A DNA stretch of 34,580 nt from an uncultured Collinsella sp. Its GTDB lineage: Bacteria > Actinomycetota > Coriobacteriia > Coriobacteriales > Coriobacteriaceae. A program made the translations under genes and the position numbers. The first letter of the stretch is position 1, and each line of letters opens with the position of its first letter. Below are positions 31,493 to 34,580 of this stretch, piece after piece. The stretch is from NCBI GenBank assembly GCA_900539035.1, contig UQAU01000022.1, forward strand, positions 1-34,580, given 5' to 3'. The notes beneath the pieces are model-generated. The model did no database searches and was not told the DNA's origin. It saw only the letters and a list, made by a program, of their open reading frames with translations.

Positions 31493-34120
31493 ATGAGAAT
31501 CGATAAGCTAGCAATGACGTCGCGCGAGGCGTTGCAGACCGCCATGAGCACGGCTGCCGACGCGCAGGCCGGCGCGGTGGAGCCGATTCACCTGCTGTCT
31601 GCCCTGCTCGGTGCCGGCGAGCGCAATATCTCCGTGATCATCGAGCGCATCGGCGCTGACCCGGCCCAGCTCGCACGCTCCACGCAAGATGCCATCGACC
31701 ACGCGCCCAAGGTTTCGGGCGAGGGCCAGCAGATGGGCCTGTCAAACGAGCTCGTCCGCGTCATCGAAAAGGCCGAGAAGAAGGCCACCAAGATGGGCGA
31801 CAGCTTTGTGGTGACCGAGCATCTGCTGATGGCACTTGCCGAGGACAAGGGCGAGGCGGGCCGCGTGCTGCGCGATGCCGGCGTGACCAAGGAGCGCATC
31901 GAGCAGGTCTACGAGGAGCTGCGTGGCGATGACCGCGTGACGTCTGCCGAGGACAAGACTCAGTTTGAGGCACTGGAGCAGTACGGTCGCAACATCTGCG
32001 ATCTGGCCCGCGCCGGCAAGCTCGACCCGGTCATCGGCCGTACCGATGAGATCCGCCGCACCATCCAGGTCCTGTCCCGTCGCACCAAGAACAACCCCGT
32101 GCTTATCGGTGAGCCGGGCGTCGGCAAGACGGCCATCGTCGAGGGCATCGCCCAGCGTATCGTGGCCGGCGACGTGCCGAGCACCCTGCGCGACCGCGAC
32201 CTTATCGAGCTCGACATGAGCGCGCTGGTCGCCGGCGCCAAGTATCGCGGCGAGTTCGAGGACCGCTTGAAGGCCGTGCTCAAGGAAGTGCAAAAGTCCG
32301 AGGGCAAGGTCATCCTGTTCATCGATGAGCTCCACACCATCGTGGGCGCGGGTGCCACCGAGGGCTCCATGGACGCCGGCAACATCCTCAAGCCGGCGCT
32401 CGCCCGTGGCGACCTGCACGCGATCGGCGCGACCACGCTCGACGAATACCGCAAGTACATCGAGAAGGACGCGGCGCTCGCCCGTCGTTTCCAGACCGTT
32501 ATGGTGAGCGAGCCTACCGTCGAGGACACCATTTCGATCCTGCGTGGCCTGAAGGAGAAATACGAGATCTTCCACGGCGTGCATATCACCGATAGCGCGC
32601 TCGTGGCAGCTGCCGACCTCTCCGATCGCTACATCGCCGACCGCTTCCTGCCCGACAAGGCCATCGACCTGGTCGATGAGGCCGCAAGCCGCCTGCGCAT
32701 GGAACTCGACAGCATGCCGGTCGAGATTGACGCCACCACGCGTCAGCTCACCCAGCTGCAGATCGAGGAGCAGGCGCTCATGAAGGAGACCGACGACGCC
32801 TCCAAGGAGCGTCTGGAGGCCCTGCGCCAAGAGATCGCCGAGGTCCAAGAAAAGCTCAACGTGCAAAAGGCCGGCTGGCTCAACCAGAAGAACGCCATCG
32901 ACCACGTGCAGGAGCTTAAGGGGCAGCTCGACGAGGCCAGAAGCGAAGAGGAGCGCGCGACGCGCAACGGCGACCTGGGCCGTGCGTCCGAGCTGCGCTA
33001 CTCCGTGATTCCGGGTCTGCAGCAGCAGATTCAGGATTCCGAGGCTGCGCTCGAGGCACAAAAGCAGAAGGACGGCGAGGGTCTCAACGAGCAGGTGACC
33101 TCCGATGAGATCGCCGAGGTCGTGAGTGCCTGGACCGGCGTGCCCGTGTCCAAGATGATGCAGGGCGAGCTCGACAAGCTGAAGGGCCTGGAGGGTGAGC
33201 TGCATAAGCGCGTCATCGGCCAGGACGAGGCCGTATCCGCCGTCGCCGCGGCTGTGCGCCGCAGCCGTGCGGGCCTCTCCGATCCGGACAAGCCCATCGG
33301 CAGCTTCTTTTTCCTGGGCCCCACCGGCGTGGGCAAGACCGAGCTCGCCAAGGCACTTGCCGAGTGCCTGTTCGACGACGAGCGCGCGCTCGTGCGTATC
33401 GACATGTCCGAGTACATGGAGAAGTTCAGCGTCCAGCGTCTGATCGGTGCGCCCCCGGGATACGTGGGTTACGACGAGGGCGGCCAGCTCACTGAGGCCG
33501 TGCGCCGTCGTCCGTACTCCGTGATCTTGCTCGACGAGATGGAGAAGGCCCATCCAGATGTCTTCAACGTGCTGCTGCAGGTGCTCGACGACGGCCGTCT
33601 GACCGATGGCCAGGGCCGCCAGGTGTCCTTCAAGAACACGATTATCATCATGACGTCCAACGTGGGCTCCAAGGCCATCGCCGATCTGTCCGGTAAGGAC
33701 GAGGAGGAGATGCGCCATCAGGTCGACGCCGCCATGGCTCAGACCTTCCGCCCCGAGTTCCTCAACCGTATCGACGATATCGTGGTGTTCCATCCGCTCG
33801 GCATGGCGCAGATCGAGAAGATCGTCGACATCCAGCTTGCCGACGTTCGCGCACGCCTGGCCAAGGAGCGCATGACGCTTGCCATCACCCCGGCGGCCAA
33901 GCAGATGCTCGCCGTGGGTGGCCTGGACCCCGTGTTCGGTGCCCGTCCGCTCAAGCGCCTGGTCCAGCGCGAGGTCGTGGACGCCATCGCCGCCGCCATC
34001 ATCGACGGCACGGTGCGCGAGGGCGATCAGGTGACGGTCGATGCCGGCAAGGACGGCGGCTTTACCGTCGTGTGCGACAACACGCCGGCGGCCACCTACG
34101 AGGTTCCCGACGCCGAGTAG
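31493..34120 (+). CDS. clpB: Disaggregase ClpB (Hsp100)
   Basis: An 875-aa AAA+ protein that extracts polypeptides from aggregates together with DnaK. The N-domain (about 1-145) is followed by NBD1 with Walker A GEPGVGKT (206-213) and Walker B VILFIDELH. The coiled-coil middle domain (about 410-525) is characteristic of ClpB rather than ClpC or ClpA. NBD2 has Walker A GPTGVGKT (609-616), the pore loop GYVGYDEGG and Walker B VILLDEMEKAH. The C-terminal sensor-2 motif is GARPLKR. The IGL/F ClpP-docking loop is not apparent. The ATG at 31493 follows AGAGAGGTGA. Monocistronic, with a dnaK-like upstream element. Confidence 0.98.
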   Translation: MRIDKLAMTSREALQTAMSTAADAQAGAVEPIHLLSALLGAGERNISVIIERIGADPAQLARSTQDAIDHAPKVSGEGQQMGLSNELVRVIEKAEKKATKMGDSFVVTEHLLMALAEDKGEAGRVLRDAGVTKERIEQVYEELRGDDRVTSAEDKTQFEALEQYGRNICDLARAGKLDPVIGRTDEIRRTIQVLSRRTKNNPVLIGEPGVGKTAIVEGIAQRIVAGDVPSTLRDRDLIELDMSALVAGAKYRGEFEDRLKAVLKEVQKSEGKVILFIDELHTIVGAGATEGSMDAGNILKPALARGDLHAIGATTLDEYRKYIEKDAALARRFQTVMVSEPTVEDTISILRGLKEKYEIFHGVHITDSALVAAADLSDRYIADRFLPDKAIDLVDEAASRLRMELDSMPVEIDATTRQLTQLQIEEQALMKETDDASKERLEALRQEIAEVQEKLNVQKAGWLNQKNAIDHVQELKGQLDEARSEEERATRNGDLGRASELRYSVIPGLQQQIQDSEAALEAQKQKDGEGLNEQVTSDEIAEVVSAWTGVPVSKMMQGELDKLKGLEGELHKRVIGQDEAVSAVAAAVRRSRAGLSDPDKPIGSFFFLGPTGVGKTELAKALAECLFDDERALVRIDMSEYMEKFSVQRLIGAPPGYVGYDEGGQLTEAVRRRPYSVILLDEMEKAHPDVFNVLLQVLDDGRLTDGQGRQVSFKNTIIIMTSNVGSKAIADLSGKDEEEMRHQVDAAMAQTFRPEFLNRIDDIVVFHPLGMAQIEKIVDIQLADVRARLAKERMTLAITPAAKQMLAVGGLDPVFGARPLKRLVQREVVDAIAAAIIDGTVREGDQVTVDAGKDGGFTVVCDNTPAATYEVPDAE

Positions 34121-34146
34121 ATTTTGGGACATGCCTTAAAATCTAC
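34117..34146. repeat. GGGAC-core palindrome overlapping the clpB stop codon
   Basis: GTAGATTTT (34117-34125) and AAAATCTAC (34138-34146) pair around a loop with GGGACATGCC. The left arm includes the clpB TAG stop. Confidence 0.7.
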
Positions 34147-34164
34147 CAGCCGTCTCTAAACGCC

Positions 34165-34201
34165 AAGGGCGGCGAATCCAATTGGGTCCGCCGCCCTTTT
34201 T
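34165..34201 (+). terminator. clpB terminator
   Basis: AAGGGCGGCG pairs with CGCCGCCCTT across a 14-nt loop, followed by a run of T. Confidence 0.85.
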
Positions 34202-34251
34202 CGTGCGACAATCGATGATATTGAACGGATGCGATGCGAGGAGCTATGCAG

Positions 34252-34425
34252 ATGAAAGACGAGATCAAGACAAGCGCACCGGCGCTCAAGCCCACGTCCA
34301 AACCGGCGCCCAAGCCGCGCGACCCCTATATCCGTGCCGAGAACGAGGACGACGACGGCTACGATCCCTACAGTGATCGCCGCCCCGAGCGCGAGCCAAT
34401 GTTCGAAGCCGACCCGTGGCGCTGA
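34252..34425 (+). CDS. Small hypothetical protein, Pro/Lys-rich then acidic
   Basis: A 57-aa protein of low complexity: an Ala/Pro/Lys-rich first half (APALKPTSKPAPKPRDP) and a charged second half with DDDGYDPYSD and a C-terminal FEADPWR. No membrane segment or known domain; probably disordered. The ATG at 34252 was chosen because GAGGAG lies 8 nt upstream; ATGs at 34234 and 34246 are upstream of or too close to that site. It lies alone after the clpB terminator. Confidence 0.6.
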   Translation: MKDEIKTSAPALKPTSKPAPKPRDPYIRAENEDDDGYDPYSDRRPEREPMFEADPWR

Positions 34426-34451
34426 GTGCCACCCAAAAGGCCACCAATTAA

Positions 34452-34516
34452 GTTGCGGTGAAATAGGGACTGTTTTGCAGTTTGACCAGCAAAAAAAGTC
34501 CCGATTTCAACGCCAC
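34452..34516. repeat. GGGAC-core palindrome at the window end
   Basis: An imperfect inverted repeat: GAAATAGGGACTGTTTTGC on the left and GCAAAAAAAGTCCCGATTTC on the right, with about 22 of 27 arm positions matching. It belongs to the same GGGAC-core class as 13091-13161. Confidence 0.75.
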
Positions 34517-34580
34517 AGCGGTAGGGCTTTTTGTTCAGGGGGTGGGGTGTCAAAAAATCCCCGGCCCCAATTGACAGCTG

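Noticed and set aside
31742..34132. Minus-strand frame of almost 800 codons opposite clpB
   Set aside because: Mirror of ClpB codon bias; His/Leu/Gly-rich product with no domain.

Overview
The window is high-GC bacterial chromosome. Its gene set is [NiFe]-hydrogenase maturation genes with NikR, an actinobacterial-type dnaK-grpE-dnaJ-hspR cluster with clpB nearby, a NiaR-type NAD operon, a lactose/cellobiose-class PTS, and many GGGAC-core palindromes between genes. Together this suggests a gut Coriobacteriia member, most likely Collinsella. That assignment is inference from gene content and style; no database was searched. No rRNA, tRNA, CRISPR array, transposase or integrase gene was recognised.

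Layout. Positions 1-236 hold a pair of 46-nt hairpin repeats. A HAD phosphatase (237-905, minus) follows. Positions 1087-8008 carry a sugar module: a PRD/EIIA transcription activator (minus) diverges from PTS IIB, IIC and IIA, a GH1 6-phospho-beta-glucosidase, HPr and a small membrane protein (plus). This module lies between two direct copies of the last 18 codons of hypE (1029-1086 and 8009-8066), so it looks like an island inserted at the 3' end of hypE. Next come hypE, hypD, hypC and hypF, then nikR with a small partner gene, and trxA (all minus). A degenerate uracil-DNA-glycosylase-like protein (plus) and an AgrC/LytTR-type two-component pair (minus) follow.

The second half begins with nadA-nadB-nadC-niaR (17568-21435, plus). 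Its promoter sits inside a 44-bp palindrome that is probably the NiaR operator. A 2[4Fe-4S] ferredoxin (minus) and a long regulatory gap lead to dnaK-grpE-dnaJ-hspR (22402-26702). An aconitase-family hydratase comes next, then two unknown membrane-anchored proteins separated and flanked by three copies of one palindrome. clpB (31493-34120) and a 57-aa protein end the window. dnaK and clpB share a 10+10-bp upstream motif with identical spacing, the best candidate for the operator of the HspR encoded in the same cluster.

How the genes work together. The PTS module imports and phosphorylates a beta-glucoside, the GH1 enzyme splits the phosphorylated product, and the activator senses PTS phosphorylation. 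The Hyp proteins build the Fe(CN)2CO centre of a hydrogenase encoded elsewhere, and NikR links this to nickel. NadABC make nicotinate mononucleotide from aspartate under NiaR control. DnaK/GrpE/DnaJ and ClpB form the disaggregation machinery under HspR.
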